Shown: positions 7,044-17,040, counted from the stretch's first letter. The stretch: DNA of 64,000 bases from Oscillospiraceae bacterium (GCA_015063905.1 SVTF01000002.1:1-64000), one strand, 5' to 3'. The notes: a model not told the origin generated them from the sequence alone. A program made the numbers and translations.

Positions 7044-9581
7044 CTAAAGTCCCGATTGCTCGGTGCGGTTGATGATGTCGTCCTGAAGTGAACGGGAGAG
7101 GGTAGTAAAGAGTGCGCTGTAGCCTGCAACTCTCACAACGAGAGTTTTATACTTTTCGGGATTTTTCTGCGCGTCGAGCAACGTTTCCTTGGAAACGACG
7201 TTATACTGAACGTGCATACCCTTCTGATCGAAGTAGCCGCGCAGATAAGCAACGAATTTTTCAAGTCCCGCCATGCCTGAGAGGGCAGAGGGATGGAATT
7301 TCTGATTGAACAGAGTGCCGTTTGATGCGATTCCGTGGTCAAGACGGGCAACCGAGTTAGCCGTAGCCGTGGGACCCTTAACGTCTCTGCCCGATGCGGG
7401 GCCTACGCCGTCCGCGATGGGAGTATAGGCAAGGCGTCCGTCGGGAGTTGCGCCGGTCTGGTAGCCGAGCGGCACGTTTGCGGATACGGGATAAAGTCCC
7501 GCTTGGAACATACCGCCTCTGTTGTTGGTAAAGTTTTCAAAAGGCTTGGTGTAGGTGTTACCCACCTCGCGCGCAAACGCGTCGACCTCGGGAATATCGT
7601 TGCCGTATTTGGGAAGCTCGGCGATCATATCAAGTATCTCCTGATATCTTGCCTTCTTTCTTTGGTCAACGCTCTCGGCATTGGTTATATTCTTGTATAC
7701 CGCTTTTATGACATCGGCAGTAACTTCGACGCCCGATGCGTCAAGGCGCTTTGCCACCTCTGTGGTAAGCTCAAGCGCTTTTTTTGGAATGATTCCCTTG
7801 CCAAAGTTGTCCGCAAGCGCCTGTTTCATTTCGCTCATAGAAACCTTCTTCTGCTCGAAAACGAGAGTTTTCATAGCGAGAAGCGCGTCGGTCATGTTTG
7901 CGATACCAAAGCCCTGCGGGCCTGTGAAGTTGTAGTGGGCACCGCCCTCCTGCAAGCTTACGCCCTTTTCGATGCAATCGTTGCAGAGGGAGGACTGGAA
8001 GGGAAGAGGACAGCGAACACTGTGAGCGTAGTCAACGGCATTGTCCGCGTGTACCATCATTTCTATCATATAAAGCTGCTGCTTTTTATAAGCTTCGTAG
8101 AATTCTTCAAACGTGGACATTTTTTCAACGTTGCCCGTCTGAAGTCCGATAAGCTCGCCCTTGTCGTAGCCGTTCGAAAAAACAAGCTCTAAGGGACGGC
8201 ACATATTGAAGAATGCCGCGTCGTGCCAACCGTCTGTTTTTGCGCCCTTCTGAGGCTCAACGCAACCGATTATGCAATAGTCGCGCGCATCGGCAAGCGT
8301 AAGACCGCGCGCCATAATGGAGGGGATAATGACCTCGTCGTTGTAGAACGCGGGAACGCCCAAGCCTTCTCTTGTTACCGCTGCCGCCTTGATAAGCAGA
8401 TCGTGGGGAGATTTGTTCCACACGCGTATAGAAAGCGAGGGTTGGGGAAGACGCACATGAACGGTGGCTTCAAGACACATATAGGAAAGCTCGTTGGTAA
8501 CATCAACACCGTCCTCGTTCTGACCGCCCACGATAAGATTTTGGAAAAGACCGTAGCCTGCAAAGCCTTCAGCGCTTGCCGCATCTCTTACTTTGTTAAG
8601 GTCATTGAGTTTTACCCAGATACAGTCGATATATTCCTGCGCGGACTCGTAGGTCTCGGCGCCGCTTGTGATATCCTGCTTAAAGAGGGGATACATATAT
8701 TGGTCAAAACGTCCGGGAGAGATGGAGTGTCCGCTGGACTCGCACTGCAATAGCTGCTGAATAAACCAAAAGCTCTGGCAAGCCTCGTAGAAATTGCGTG
8801 CAGGCTTTGCGGGAACACGTGCGCAGGTCTTGGAAATTCTTACAAGTTCCTCGCGGCGCACGGGATCGGTGCTGGCAGCTGCTTCTTTAGCCGCAAGATC
8901 GGAATATCTTCTCGCGTAAGCGATTACTGCCTCGTTTGACTCAATTACCGATTCGAGAAATCTCTTTCTCTTAAGGTAATCTCCGCTTCCGATATAGAGC
9001 TTTGCCATAGCGTCGCGCGCCTCGGCGATAACGCCCTCAAGACCGCAATTTATTACTTTTGCGTAATCAACGTTGATATGACCGATACCGTTGTAGAAAT
9101 AGTTGCCAACGGTAAAGATGCCGTGGTTAAGGAACACGTCAAGCACCTTTTCGTCCATACTCTCGGCGGCAAGATCACTGACCGTCTTGCCCTTCCAATA
9201 TGGATAGACCTTTTTCAGTCTTTCAACGGTGGATGGGGATATATAAAACGGGTCTGCCTCGCGGGTAGCTACCGTGTCGTATTCTTTTTCGAGCCACTCA
9301 AAAGAATATTCGGGGAAGGTCTGGCAGCCGCGCGGAGCAATGGAGTTGCTTCCAACTATAAGCTCATCGGGGCGAATGACTATCGGAATATTCTCGAGTA
9401 TATGGCGAAAAGCCGCAGAACGACGCTTGACGATGGGCTGCCCTTCGGTCAGCTTATAGCTCTCTGTAATAAGCTCGGCACGGTCAGCCTCTATCTCGGG
9501 CATGTTGGCATAGAGATGATCAACAAGCCGTTGTATTCTTGGGCTTTTATCTATAGTAAATTTGATTTGACTCATATTCAA
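7044..9581 (-). CDS. glycyl radical enzyme, probable B12-independent 1,2-propanediol dehydratase type
   Basis: C-terminal glycyl radical loop RVAGYSALFTTLSRSLQDDIINRTEQ; active-site GCVEPQ; aldolase/ALDH/ADH context indicates propanediol rather than choline. Confidence 0.93.
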   Translation of the reverse strand: MNMSQIKFTIDKSPRIQRLVDHLYANMPEIEADRAELITESYKLTEGQPIVKRRSAAFRHILENIPIVIRPDELIVGSNSIAPRGCQTFPEYSFEWLEKEYDTVATREADPFYISPSTVERLKKVYPYWKGKTVSDLAAESMDEKVLDVFLNHGIFTVGNYFYNGIGHINVDYAKVINCGLEGVIAEARDAMAKLYIGSGDYLKRKRFLESVIESNEAVIAYARRYSDLAAKEAAASTDPVRREELVRISKTCARVPAKPARNFYEACQSFWFIQQLLQCESSGHSISPGRFDQYMYPLFKQDITSGAETYESAQEYIDCIWVKLNDLNKVRDAASAEGFAGYGLFQNLIVGGQNEDGVDVTNELSYMCLEATVHVRLPQPSLSIRVWNKSPHDLLIKAAAVTREGLGVPAFYNDEVIIPSIMARGLTLADARDYCIIGCVEPQKGAKTDGWHDAAFFNMCRPLELVFSNGYDKGELIGLQTGNVEKMSTFEEFYEAYKKQQLYMIEMMVHADNAVDYAHSVRCPLPFQSSLCNDCIEKGVSLQEGGAHYNFTGPQGFGIANMTDALLAMKTLVFEQKKVSMSEMKQALADNFGKGIIPKKALELTTEVAKRLDASGVEVTADVIKAVYKNITNAESVDQRKKARYQEILDMIAELPKYGNDIPEVDAFAREVGNTYTKPFENFTNNRGGMFQAGLYPVSANVPLGYQTGATPDGRLAYTPIADGVGPASGRDVKGPTATANSVARLDHGIASNGTLFNQKFHPSALSGMAGLEKFVAYLRGYFDQKGMHVQYNVVSKETLLDAQKNPEKYKTLVVRVAGYSALFTTLSRSLQDDIINRTEQSGL

Positions 9582-9661
9582 CCTTTCTTAGATCCTTTTT
9601 GGGGGTCCAAAGCTCCAAGAGCCTTTGTACGATGGCTTGGAGAACAAAGTTAATATTTTGG

Positions 9662-10207
9662 TTATATCTGATCCCAAAGATCAGCGTGGGGAGCGGCGAT
9701 GACGGATGAGCCGTAGTAAACTCCCGCATCTTTGGCGTGTTGGCATCCCGCCTCGACCGCGGCGGTGACATCGCCAACCTCGCCCGTTACAAGACAGACA
9801 CCCTTGCCTCCCATGCCTCGTGACGTGCGAAGCTCAAAGATATTCACCTTGGCGGTTTTTACCGCAACATCGGCAGCCTTGATTATGGATGCGGCGGAAT
9901 AGGTTTCGATAATGCCAAGGCTTCCTTTCTTTTCTGCGGGCGCGGTGCCAAAAAGGGCGGTAATAACTTGGGGATCAATGCGACCCATTATTGACGAGTC
10001 AACAAGTTTTTCGTCATAACGGCCTTTAACATGCTCCACCGCACTCGTTACGTTCGAGATCGTGCCGGTGAGAATTATCTCATATTTTCCAGGGCAAGCC
10101 GGGCGAGCGGAAATAAGCTCAACTCCTGCGCTCTTGAGCGCAGCGTCGGTCGCCTCTATACCCTTGGCTATGCTTTTGAGTTCAATAACTCCAATTGCCT
10201 GATACAT
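9662..10207 (-). CDS. PduT-like tandem-BMC-domain (BMC-T) shell protein
   Basis: MYQAIGVIELKSIAKGIEATDAALKSAGVELISARPACPGKYEIILTG + second BMC domain SLGIIETYSAASIIKAADVAVKTA; CPGKY pore cysteine. Confidence 0.92.
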   Translation of the reverse strand: MYQAIGVIELKSIAKGIEATDAALKSAGVELISARPACPGKYEIILTGTISNVTSAVEHVKGRYDEKLVDSSIMGRIDPQVITALFGTAPAEKKGSLGIIETYSAASIIKAADVAVKTAKVNIFELRTSRGMGGKGVCLVTGEVGDVTAAVEAGCQHAKDAGVYYGSSVIAAPHADLWDQI

Positions 10208-10246
10208 TTATGTAAGATCCTATCCTTTCTTGCGATATGATTGCTT

Positions 10247-11572
10247 TTATGCCTCGATAACTATCTTGGATGGGTCAACGGAGACTACCCGTCCGTCAAT
10301 CGATGCGAACTGCGGAACAGACAGCCCTGCGCCACAATTTGCGATTATCTGACCCTTCTTAACTTCGTCGCCCACAGCTACGCAAGGCACTGAAGGTGCG
10401 CCAATATGTTGATTTGTCAACGTTTCTGCCTTTTTTGCCTTTATACTCTTGGGCACGTATTGAGGAACAACGTCGTATTTGTGAACTCCAAGAGTTTCTT
10501 CCCAACGAACAGAGCTGATCATGCGATACTGACGGTCCGAGTTGACTTTATACTGTTCTTCTCCCGCTACGAATCGCTCCTTGTTTTTTGCGAGAATACC
10601 TTTGAGGTGGAGAATAACATCCTTGGGAGATATCTCCTGACAGCACACCTCGGCGCAGACTCCGCAGGAGCAGCAAAGAGAAGCGGTTTTTACAAGCTGG
10701 GGATAATCGACTATCGCCTGATTGAGCGCCGCTCTTATCATTTTATGCGGCTCTATTGGGTAACCGAGCAGATGTCTTGGACACATTTCGGTGCAACGGA
10801 CACAACCGCAACAGGCAGATGCCGCGCGACGAAGCATGTCATCCATAGCTATTTTTTTATTTTTGATGCTGCGCTTTTCGTTTGGAATGATCAAAAGCGA
10901 TTTTGTTGTCTTTGTAACCACGGCGTGATCGGGATTGATGATCTTGCCCATGGAAGGGCCGCCATCTATAACGGAGTGGGTGTCCTTTACCTCAACTCCA
11001 AGAATTTTGAAAAGCTCGGACACTCTCATGCCGACGGGAACCTTTACGACGTATCTGTCGGCAAGATCTCCGCCCACAGTCAACCATTTTTCGGTTACCG
11101 GTGTTCCGTTTTTAACCGCCTCGTATATGTTATACACGGTTTCGCCGTTCAAAACGATCACTCCGGCGGTCAAAGGAAGATGCCCGGGCTTAACAACGCG
11201 TCCGGTTGCTTCGTATATCAGATTTATCTCGTCTCCCATTGGGTAGACGTTGGGTAACAGCTTAACAAAAATATTTTTGCCAAGCGCCTGTCCGTCCGAA
11301 TATCCAAGCATGTGCGCGCGGTGCTCTTTGATCGCTATAAGCGTGCGAGAGATTCCCGCCGCATCCATAACTATTTCGGCACCGCCGACAATTTTAGCCA
11401 TTTCCTCCTGCATCAGCATATAGTCTGTGTACATGAGAGGCTCACATTCGGCGCAGTTTATGCAAAGAGTGTCTGCCCCCTCTGAAAGCTTCATGTAGGA
11501 AGGGAAGCCCGCGCCGCCCGCGCCGACGACACCCGCGTTTTGTATGATAGATTTAAGCTCTGATAATTGCAT
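10247..11572 (-). CDS. PduS/RnfC-like Fe-S flavoprotein
   Basis: GVVGAGGAGFPSYMKL; CCGCVRCTEMCPRHL and CCSCGVCAEVCC clusters. Confidence 0.92.
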   Translation of the reverse strand: MQLSELKSIIQNAGVVGAGGAGFPSYMKLSEGADTLCINCAECEPLMYTDYMLMQEEMAKIVGGAEIVMDAAGISRTLIAIKEHRAHMLGYSDGQALGKNIFVKLLPNVYPMGDEINLIYEATGRVVKPGHLPLTAGVIVLNGETVYNIYEAVKNGTPVTEKWLTVGGDLADRYVVKVPVGMRVSELFKILGVEVKDTHSVIDGGPSMGKIINPDHAVVTKTTKSLLIIPNEKRSIKNKKIAMDDMLRRAASACCGCVRCTEMCPRHLLGYPIEPHKMIRAALNQAIVDYPQLVKTASLCCSCGVCAEVCCQEISPKDVILHLKGILAKNKERFVAGEEQYKVNSDRQYRMISSVRWEETLGVHKYDVVPQYVPKSIKAKKAETLTNQHIGAPSVPCVAVGDEVKKGQIIANCGAGLSVPQFASIDGRVVSVDPSKIVIEA

Positions 11573-11667
11573 TTTTTCCTCATCTTATATATAACAGTTA
11601 TACATATCAGACCGAAATCACCACGGCGAATTCAATCTGTTGTTTAAAACCAAATCACGAGTTAATT

Positions 11668-11928
11668 TTATTGGTTTTTATCAATAACTCCTACCACGAG
11701 CGCGTCAACGGGACAGGACTCATCTCCAATTGCCATTCTTGCTCCGCTACCCGTTGTTACAAGAACCTCCTCGCCAATGCCGGCGCTTACGGTTCTGTCA
11801 ACCGCAACTATGTATTTGTCGGTAAGCTGCGTGTTTTCCATTATTTGAATTTCAAGAAATTTAAAGCCTACGAGCTTGTCGAGCTTATTGGTTGAAACGA
11901 TATTTCCTATAACTTTTCCTCTTAACAT
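11668..11928 (-). CDS. EutN/CcmL-type BMC pentameric vertex protein
   Basis: MLRGKVIGNIVSTNKLDKLVGFKFLEIQ...AVDRTVSAGIGEEVLVTTGSGAR. Confidence 0.93.
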   Translation of the reverse strand: MLRGKVIGNIVSTNKLDKLVGFKFLEIQIMENTQLTDKYIVAVDRTVSAGIGEEVLVTTGSGARMAIGDESCPVDALVVGVIDKNQ

Positions 11929-11950
11929 TTATCTGCACCTCTTTTTATTA

Positions 11951-12610
11951 TCATTTTACGGGAGTTACCGTGCTTCCGTTTTTGAAGCCTACGGCATTGG
12001 CGTCATCGGTATCTACGTGCATTTCGAGTCTGAAATCGGGATGCACTCTCACCTGGACGTCAAACCAGCGTGTACGTTTTGTTCCGCTCGTAGCGTCTAC
12101 GTCTATATAATCTCCGTCCTGAACACCGAATCGCGCGGCGTCCGAGGGGCTCATGTGAATGTGTCTGTTTGCAATTATGCAACCCTCGCTGAGATTAACT
12201 ATACCGCGAGGACCGATGATGGTAATGGGTGATGAACCTTCAAGCTTGCCCGACTCACGTACGGGGGGCTTGACCTTGAGCACGTAAGAGTCTGTGACCG
12301 AAATTTCCACTTGGCTTGCCTTGCGCAGAGGACCAAGCACGCGCACTCCCTCTATTGCTCTCATCGAAGGACCAACCAGCGTTAGCGTTTCCTTACATGC
12401 GTATTGACCCGGTTGAGAAAGGTCTTTAAGATGGGTAAGCTGATACCCCTTGCCAAAAAGAGTTTCCAGATCGGCTTGGTTTAAGTGTATATGTCTGTTG
12501 GAGATGCCAACGGGTATTGCGTTGAGTGTGTCCTGTTGTGGGTTTCCCGAGGCGATCTCTGAAACGATCTTCTTAACGATCGCTTCTATTTCAACGTTTG
12601 AAATGCTCAT
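11951..12610 (-). CDS. pduL: PduL-type phosphate acyltransferase with N-terminal encapsulation-peptide-like helix
   Basis: MSISNVEIEAIVKKIVSEIASG; IPVGISNRHIHLNQADLETLFG; IIANRHIHMSPSDAARFGVQDGD. Confidence 0.95.
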   Translation of the reverse strand: MSISNVEIEAIVKKIVSEIASGNPQQDTLNAIPVGISNRHIHLNQADLETLFGKGYQLTHLKDLSQPGQYACKETLTLVGPSMRAIEGVRVLGPLRKASQVEISVTDSYVLKVKPPVRESGKLEGSSPITIIGPRGIVNLSEGCIIANRHIHMSPSDAARFGVQDGDYIDVDATSGTKRTRWFDVQVRVHPDFRLEMHVDTDDANAVGFKNGSTVTPVK

Positions 12611-12718
12611 AAAGAGATAAACTCCTTTCGCTTATCGTTGTACTGTTTTCATATCAAGACGCCCAAATACGACTTGACTTGGAAGCCTTGATACGAAAAC
12701 CGTTATTAATACATTCTC

Positions 12719-12771
12719 CTTGCTTGCAGGCGAGCTTCACGCCTGCAAGCAAGTCTTCGCCAAACAAGGCG
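12719..12771. promoter_or_regulatory. two consecutive hairpins 3' of bmcH within the operon
   Basis: cttgcttgcaggcg-agcttca-cgcctgcaagcaag (14-bp perfect stem, 12719-12753) and tcgcc-aaacaa-ggcga at about 12756-12771; no U-tract on the minus strand. Confidence 0.75.
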
Positions 12772-12786
12772 AGCGTTGCCCGATTA

Positions 12787-13062
12787 TCAGTCGAGCGTGG
12801 GAAGAAGCTTGTTAACGTCAGTGTGAGGACGGGGAATAACGTGAGTAGCGATAACCTCACCGAGATTTGCAGCAGCAGCGCCGCCTGCTTCAACAGCAGC
12901 CTTAACCGCGCCAACGTCGCCGCGAACCATAACGCTTACAAGTCCACTACCAATCTTTTCAGAACCGATGAGCTGAACGTTTGCAGCCTTAACCATAGCA
13001 TCTGCCGCCTCGATAGCAGCAACAAGTCCTCTGGTCTCTACCATTCCGAGTGCTTCATTCAT
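12787..13062 (-). CDS. BMC-H shell protein
   Basis: [64 protein letters not shown]. Confidence 0.96.
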   Translation of the reverse strand: MNEALGMVETRGLVAAIEAADAMVKAANVQLIGSEKIGSGLVSVMVRGDVGAVKAAVEAGGAAAANLGEVIATHVIPRPHTDVNKLLPTLD

Positions 13063-13159
13063 AACAATAATCTCCTTTTTGGATTTATTTTTGTTGTTTT
13101 TATATTACCGCGAAATCTCGCCGTAAAAACATAAGTTTGATTCACCGTTACAAAAGGGG

Positions 13160-13444
13160 TCAAACGCCCTTGTCTGTTTTGATGAATTTCATAATGTCCG
13201 GGTGCGGACGTGCGATGACCTCCGCGCATTTCACCTGACCTATGGCTTTGGCGGCCTCGACTCCCGCTTCAAGTGCGGCAGTAACTGCCGAAACAGAGCC
13301 CTCAACGACAACTGTCACAAGTCTTCCGCCCAAGCGCTTTTCAACATGAATAAGCTTCACGTTTGCCGCCTTGACCATTGCGTCAAGGCCTACTATGGCG
13401 GTCACCATAGCTTGAACTTCCAAAAGTGCAATTGCATTTTCCAT
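13160..13444 (-). CDS. BMC-H shell protein
   Basis: [61 protein letters not shown]; start trimmed to MENAIAL. Confidence 0.93.
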   Translation of the reverse strand: MENAIALLEVQAMVTAIVGLDAMVKAANVKLIHVEKRLGGRLVTVVVEGSVSAVTAALEAGVEAAKAIGQVKCAEVIARPHPDIMKFIKTDKGV

Positions 13445-13528
13445 AGTTTTCTCCAATTCTTGACGCATACAGTCGGCGGTCATATTTAGGCGCACCGACT
13501 GTATCGGGGATTCCAAACTCTTAGTAGA

Positions 13529-13798
13529 TTAAAGAGTAGGGAGAAGCTTGTCAACGTCTGTGTGAGGACGGGGAATAACGTGAGTAGCGATAACCTCGCC
13601 GAGACGGGATGCAGCAGCGCCGCCTGCTTCAACAGCAGCCTTAACCGCGCCAACGTCGCCGCGAACCATAACGCTTACAAGTCCGCTACCGATCTTTTCA
13701 GAACCGATAAGCTGAACGTTTGCGGCCTTAACCATGGCATCTGCCGCCTCAATAGCTGCTACCAGACCTCTTGTTTCTACCATTCCGAGTGCTTCCAT
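13529..13798 (-). CDS. BMC-H shell protein, near-identical paralog of 12787..13062
   Basis: [89 protein letters not shown]. Confidence 0.96.
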   Translation of the reverse strand: MEALGMVETRGLVAAIEAADAMVKAANVQLIGSEKIGSGLVSVMVRGDVGAVKAAVEAGGAAASRLGEVIATHVIPRPHTDVDKLLPTL

Positions 13799-13885
13799 CA
13801 TAATAATGATTCTCCTTTGTATTTTCAATTTTTTATTAACATTTTTACGGGCATTGCCCATTTTAACTTGTTTTGGGTACACAGA

Positions 13886-14221
13886 TTAATTCTTATCCAT
13901 GTTCCTGAGCTTGTCTCTTCCCGTTGCGGTAAGATCAGCAAACCACTGAACCTGATCGTCAAGTCCCGCGATCATTTTTGAGGTTATATACAAGCCTCTT
14001 CTCTTTGCTTCCTTGACGCCTGCGTCCATAGCGGATTGAACGGCGCCTGCGTTTCCCTGGAACTTGACCACCATAACGAGTGGGACCTCGCAAGCATCCG
14101 CGTTGGCGGGCTTGTTTTTGTCGATCGCCACCACTTTTACGTCGGCAGTCTTTGCCACGAGATCGGCTATAACGATGCTTGTCGTATAACCGTAAACTTC
14201 AATCATTCCGAGTGCTGCCAT
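13886..14221 (-). CDS. BMC-H family shell protein with C-terminal extension
   Basis: MAALGMIEVYGYTTSIVIADLVAKTADVKVVAIDKNKPANADACEVPLVMVVKFQGNAGAVQSAMDAG + about 30-aa tail. Confidence 0.88.
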   Translation of the reverse strand: MAALGMIEVYGYTTSIVIADLVAKTADVKVVAIDKNKPANADACEVPLVMVVKFQGNAGAVQSAMDAGVKEAKRRGLYITSKMIAGLDDQVQWFADLTATGRDKLRNMDKN

Positions 14222-14235
14222 AGTTTTGCCCTCGG

Positions 14236-15471
14236 TCAATTTTCATTAATGTAGCAGATCTTTATTCCTGCTTGAGCTACGTTGGTTTCCATAGCCTCGT
14301 TCATCTTGTCAAGCGGGAAGGAATGAGTTATAAGCTCCTCTATCGGAATATTCATTTCCTCGCACTGCTTTAAGAAAGCCATGGTCTTTGGGTAATCCTG
14401 CGCGGAATAGTCCCAAGAGCCTACGATGTTGATCTCCTTTTGGCACATAGCAAGGTGGGGGTTGACCTGATACTCTCCGTTGTTAACGAAGAAGCCCATT
14501 TCGCACATGCCGCCTCCGCGACGGATGTAGCTGTATATATCTGCCGCTGCCACGGGAGCGCCCGTGCACTGGAAGGCAAAATCAACACCTACGCCGTTTG
14601 CGACGGACTTGACCTTGTCAACTCTCTTGTCAAGCGTGTTTTCTTCGGGACGCTTAAAGCATACCGTAGTTTTTGCGCCCATTCTCTGTGCCACGCGGAG
14701 TCTGTTTTCGTTTCCGTCAACCGCGATGATGTGATTGACACCTGCGGCGCGAAGCACTGTGATCATAACCAGACCAACGGGTCCGCAGCCTTGAACCAGC
14801 ACCTTTGAGCCAAAATTGATAAGTCCCGTGGACTGCGCCCTCTCAAGCGCGTGAACGCAAACGCAAGCAAGCTCCAATAGCATTCTTTGCTTAAGGTTCA
14901 GATCGTTGACCTCAAAATATGTAATACCGTAGCCGCCCTTTATTACCATATAGTCGGCAAACCAACCGTTTACGCGGTTACCCTCGGCAGTACCTCTTTT
15001 GTCTCCGATAAGACCGAAAACGCCTTGATTGTCACAAAGGTTTGTGGTTTCGGGATGCATGCGGCAGGTGTAGCATTCGCCGCAGTTGGTAACGGAGGTT
15101 ACTATCTTGTCACCAACCTTCAGAGGCTTTCCCGCGGTGTCGACCTTGACGTTCTTTCCAAGAGCCACGACTCTGCCCGTGCCCTCGTGTCCGAGAATGA
15201 CGGGAATGAGTCCAAACGGGTCCATCTTCCACTCGTGAACGTCTGTGCCGCAAATGCCCGCACCTTCAACCTTGACGAGAATATCGTCGTCACCGAGAGT
15301 GGGAATAGGAAGCTCCTGAACTTCTATTTTCTTAGGACCTGTAAGCATCGCGACCTTAGTGGTCTTGGGGATAGGTCCGCAGGGAGCGCATGAGCCTTTG
15401 GCTGCATCGGCACCCATGGAGTTTATCACCGAGCGAACGATGCTTTCGATCTGAGAAGCGGTAATTTCCAT
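14236..15471 (-). CDS. zinc-dependent medium-chain alcohol dehydrogenase with N-terminal encapsulation-peptide-like segment
   Basis: MEITASQIESIVRSVINSMGAD; GAGICGTDVHEWK, GHEGTG, CGECYTCRMHPETTNLC. Confidence 0.93.
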   Translation of the reverse strand: MEITASQIESIVRSVINSMGADAAKGSCAPCGPIPKTTKVAMLTGPKKIEVQELPIPTLGDDDILVKVEGAGICGTDVHEWKMDPFGLIPVILGHEGTGRVVALGKNVKVDTAGKPLKVGDKIVTSVTNCGECYTCRMHPETTNLCDNQGVFGLIGDKRGTAEGNRVNGWFADYMVIKGGYGITYFEVNDLNLKQRMLLELACVCVHALERAQSTGLINFGSKVLVQGCGPVGLVMITVLRAAGVNHIIAVDGNENRLRVAQRMGAKTTVCFKRPEENTLDKRVDKVKSVANGVGVDFAFQCTGAPVAAADIYSYIRRGGGMCEMGFFVNNGEYQVNPHLAMCQKEINIVGSWDYSAQDYPKTMAFLKQCEEMNIPIEELITHSFPLDKMNEAMETNVAQAGIKICYINEN

Positions 15472-15540
15472 TCTGTGTTTTCCTTTCGTAGATTTATTGG
15501 CATGCGCAAAGCTTGGATCTTTGTGCATGTAACTTTGCGC

Positions 15541-17004
15541 TTAAATGATCCTGAAGCTGTCGACCATAACGCAACGGCGCTTTCTTGTAAAGGATCGAGC
15601 CGAGGTGATGCCCTCGCCCGTAGGACCGGCTATGGTGAAGGTGGTGTGACCCTCTCCCCCAAATCCGATGCCCGCGTATGACGGAGCGTTCTTTACGAAA
15701 ATGGTCGTTTCAACCGCGCGCGCGAACGCGGTCAGATTGTCAATATTTTTTGAGTGCATATGTGCGGTGTGTCGGTTTCCGTGCTCTGCCTTGACCGCAA
15801 GGTCTATCGCTTCGTCGATGTCTCTTACACGGACTATTCCGAGAATGGGCATCATAAGCTCCTCTTGCACGAAATCGTGCTCAAAGGGAACCTCCGCGAT
15901 GGCGCAACGGATCTCGGGACCAACACTTATGCCTATTTTTTCAAGTATGACTCTGCAGTCACGTCCTACGCAATCGCGGTTGACGATCTTAACGGTCTTG
16001 CCGTTCTTATCGGTCTTTTCGACCAATACTACCTTGGCAAGCTTGTCTGCTTGCTCACGAGTCAGCTTGTAGCAACCGTTTTTCATCATGCCCGAAATAA
16101 GTCTGTCGGCTACGTTGTCAAAGACAAAGACCTCTTTTTCCGCGATGCAGGGAAGATTGTTATCAAACGTACATCCGTCAATAATGTCCTTTGCCGCTTT
16201 TTCGATGTCGGCGGTGTCGTCGACTATAACGGGGGGATTTCCCGCGCCCGCACCGATAGCCTTTTTGCCTGATGACAGCACAGCGTGTACCACTCCGGGA
16301 CCGCCCGTGCAAACGAGAAGCTTGATGGAGGGATGCTTGTACATAACGCTCGCGGTGTCAAGCGTGGGCTTGACTACGCTTGCCACCAGAACGCGGGGAC
16401 CGCCCGCGGCGTATACCGCGCGGTTCACAAGGTCGATGGCGTAGTTTGAGGTTGCGATAGCTCCGGGATGAGGGTTGAATACAACACCGTTACCTGCCGC
16501 TATCATGCCTATACTGTTACAGATAACAGTTTCCGAAGGGTTTGTGGAAGGGGATATTGCTCCAACCACACCAAATGGAGCCATTTCTGTCAGGGTAAGA
16601 CCGTGGTCGCCCGTTCTTGCTTCTTCAACTATGTCTTCTGTTCCCGGGGTCTTGTCGGCTACAAGCACGTGCTTTGCGTACTTGTGGTCAACGCGTCCCA
16701 TCTTTGTTTCCGCAACACCAAGCTCTGCCATTATCTGAGCCTCGGCTCTGGTAAGATTGCGGATAGAAGTAATTATTTTTTCTCTTTCTGCCACACTCAT
16801 GGCGCGTATCGCTTTATATCCCGCGTTTGCGACCTCGATGGCTTGCTCCATCGTGTCGTAAATGCCGATAAGCTTGCGTCCCTTGTATTGGGTGGCATCC
16901 CAAGGCTTTGACTGTTCTATGGGAGCAGACGAGCCTTTTTTATATTCCGAGACCACGCGGGCAACTATTTCGTTGACCTGAGCCTCTGTTAAATTATTAA
17001 GCAT
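15541..17004 (-). CDS. CoA-acylating aldehyde dehydrogenase, PduP-like
   Basis: MLNNLTEAQVNEIVARVVSEYKKG; GVVGAISPSTNPSETVICN; GAGAGNPPVIVDDTADI; catalytic-Cys region CTFDNNLPCIAEKE. Confidence 0.95.
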   Translation of the reverse strand: MLNNLTEAQVNEIVARVVSEYKKGSSAPIEQSKPWDATQYKGRKLIGIYDTMEQAIEVANAGYKAIRAMSVAEREKIITSIRNLTRAEAQIMAELGVAETKMGRVDHKYAKHVLVADKTPGTEDIVEEARTGDHGLTLTEMAPFGVVGAISPSTNPSETVICNSIGMIAAGNGVVFNPHPGAIATSNYAIDLVNRAVYAAGGPRVLVASVVKPTLDTASVMYKHPSIKLLVCTGGPGVVHAVLSSGKKAIGAGAGNPPVIVDDTADIEKAAKDIIDGCTFDNNLPCIAEKEVFVFDNVADRLISGMMKNGCYKLTREQADKLAKVVLVEKTDKNGKTVKIVNRDCVGRDCRVILEKIGISVGPEIRCAIAEVPFEHDFVQEELMMPILGIVRVRDIDEAIDLAVKAEHGNRHTAHMHSKNIDNLTAFARAVETTIFVKNAPSYAGIGFGGEGHTTFTIAGPTGEGITSARSFTRKRRCVMVDSFRII

Positions 17005-17040
17005 GGTTTCGTCTCCTCTTTATCGTTCGGCAGATACCAA

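Noticed and set aside
6797-7072. 91-aa ORF with 31-aa repeats
   Set aside because: It is the translation of the 93-bp DNA tandem repeat, whose length happens to be a multiple of 3; no RBS and opposite to operon transcription.
7335-8192. 285-aa plus-strand ORF
   Set aside because: Antisense to the glycyl radical enzyme gene.
7044-9581. Choline TMA-lyase (cutC) assignment
   Set aside because: The GCVEP motif is shared among several GREs; the aldolase, PduP-like ALDH, ADH and compact activase context fits propanediol better. Phylogeny would settle it.
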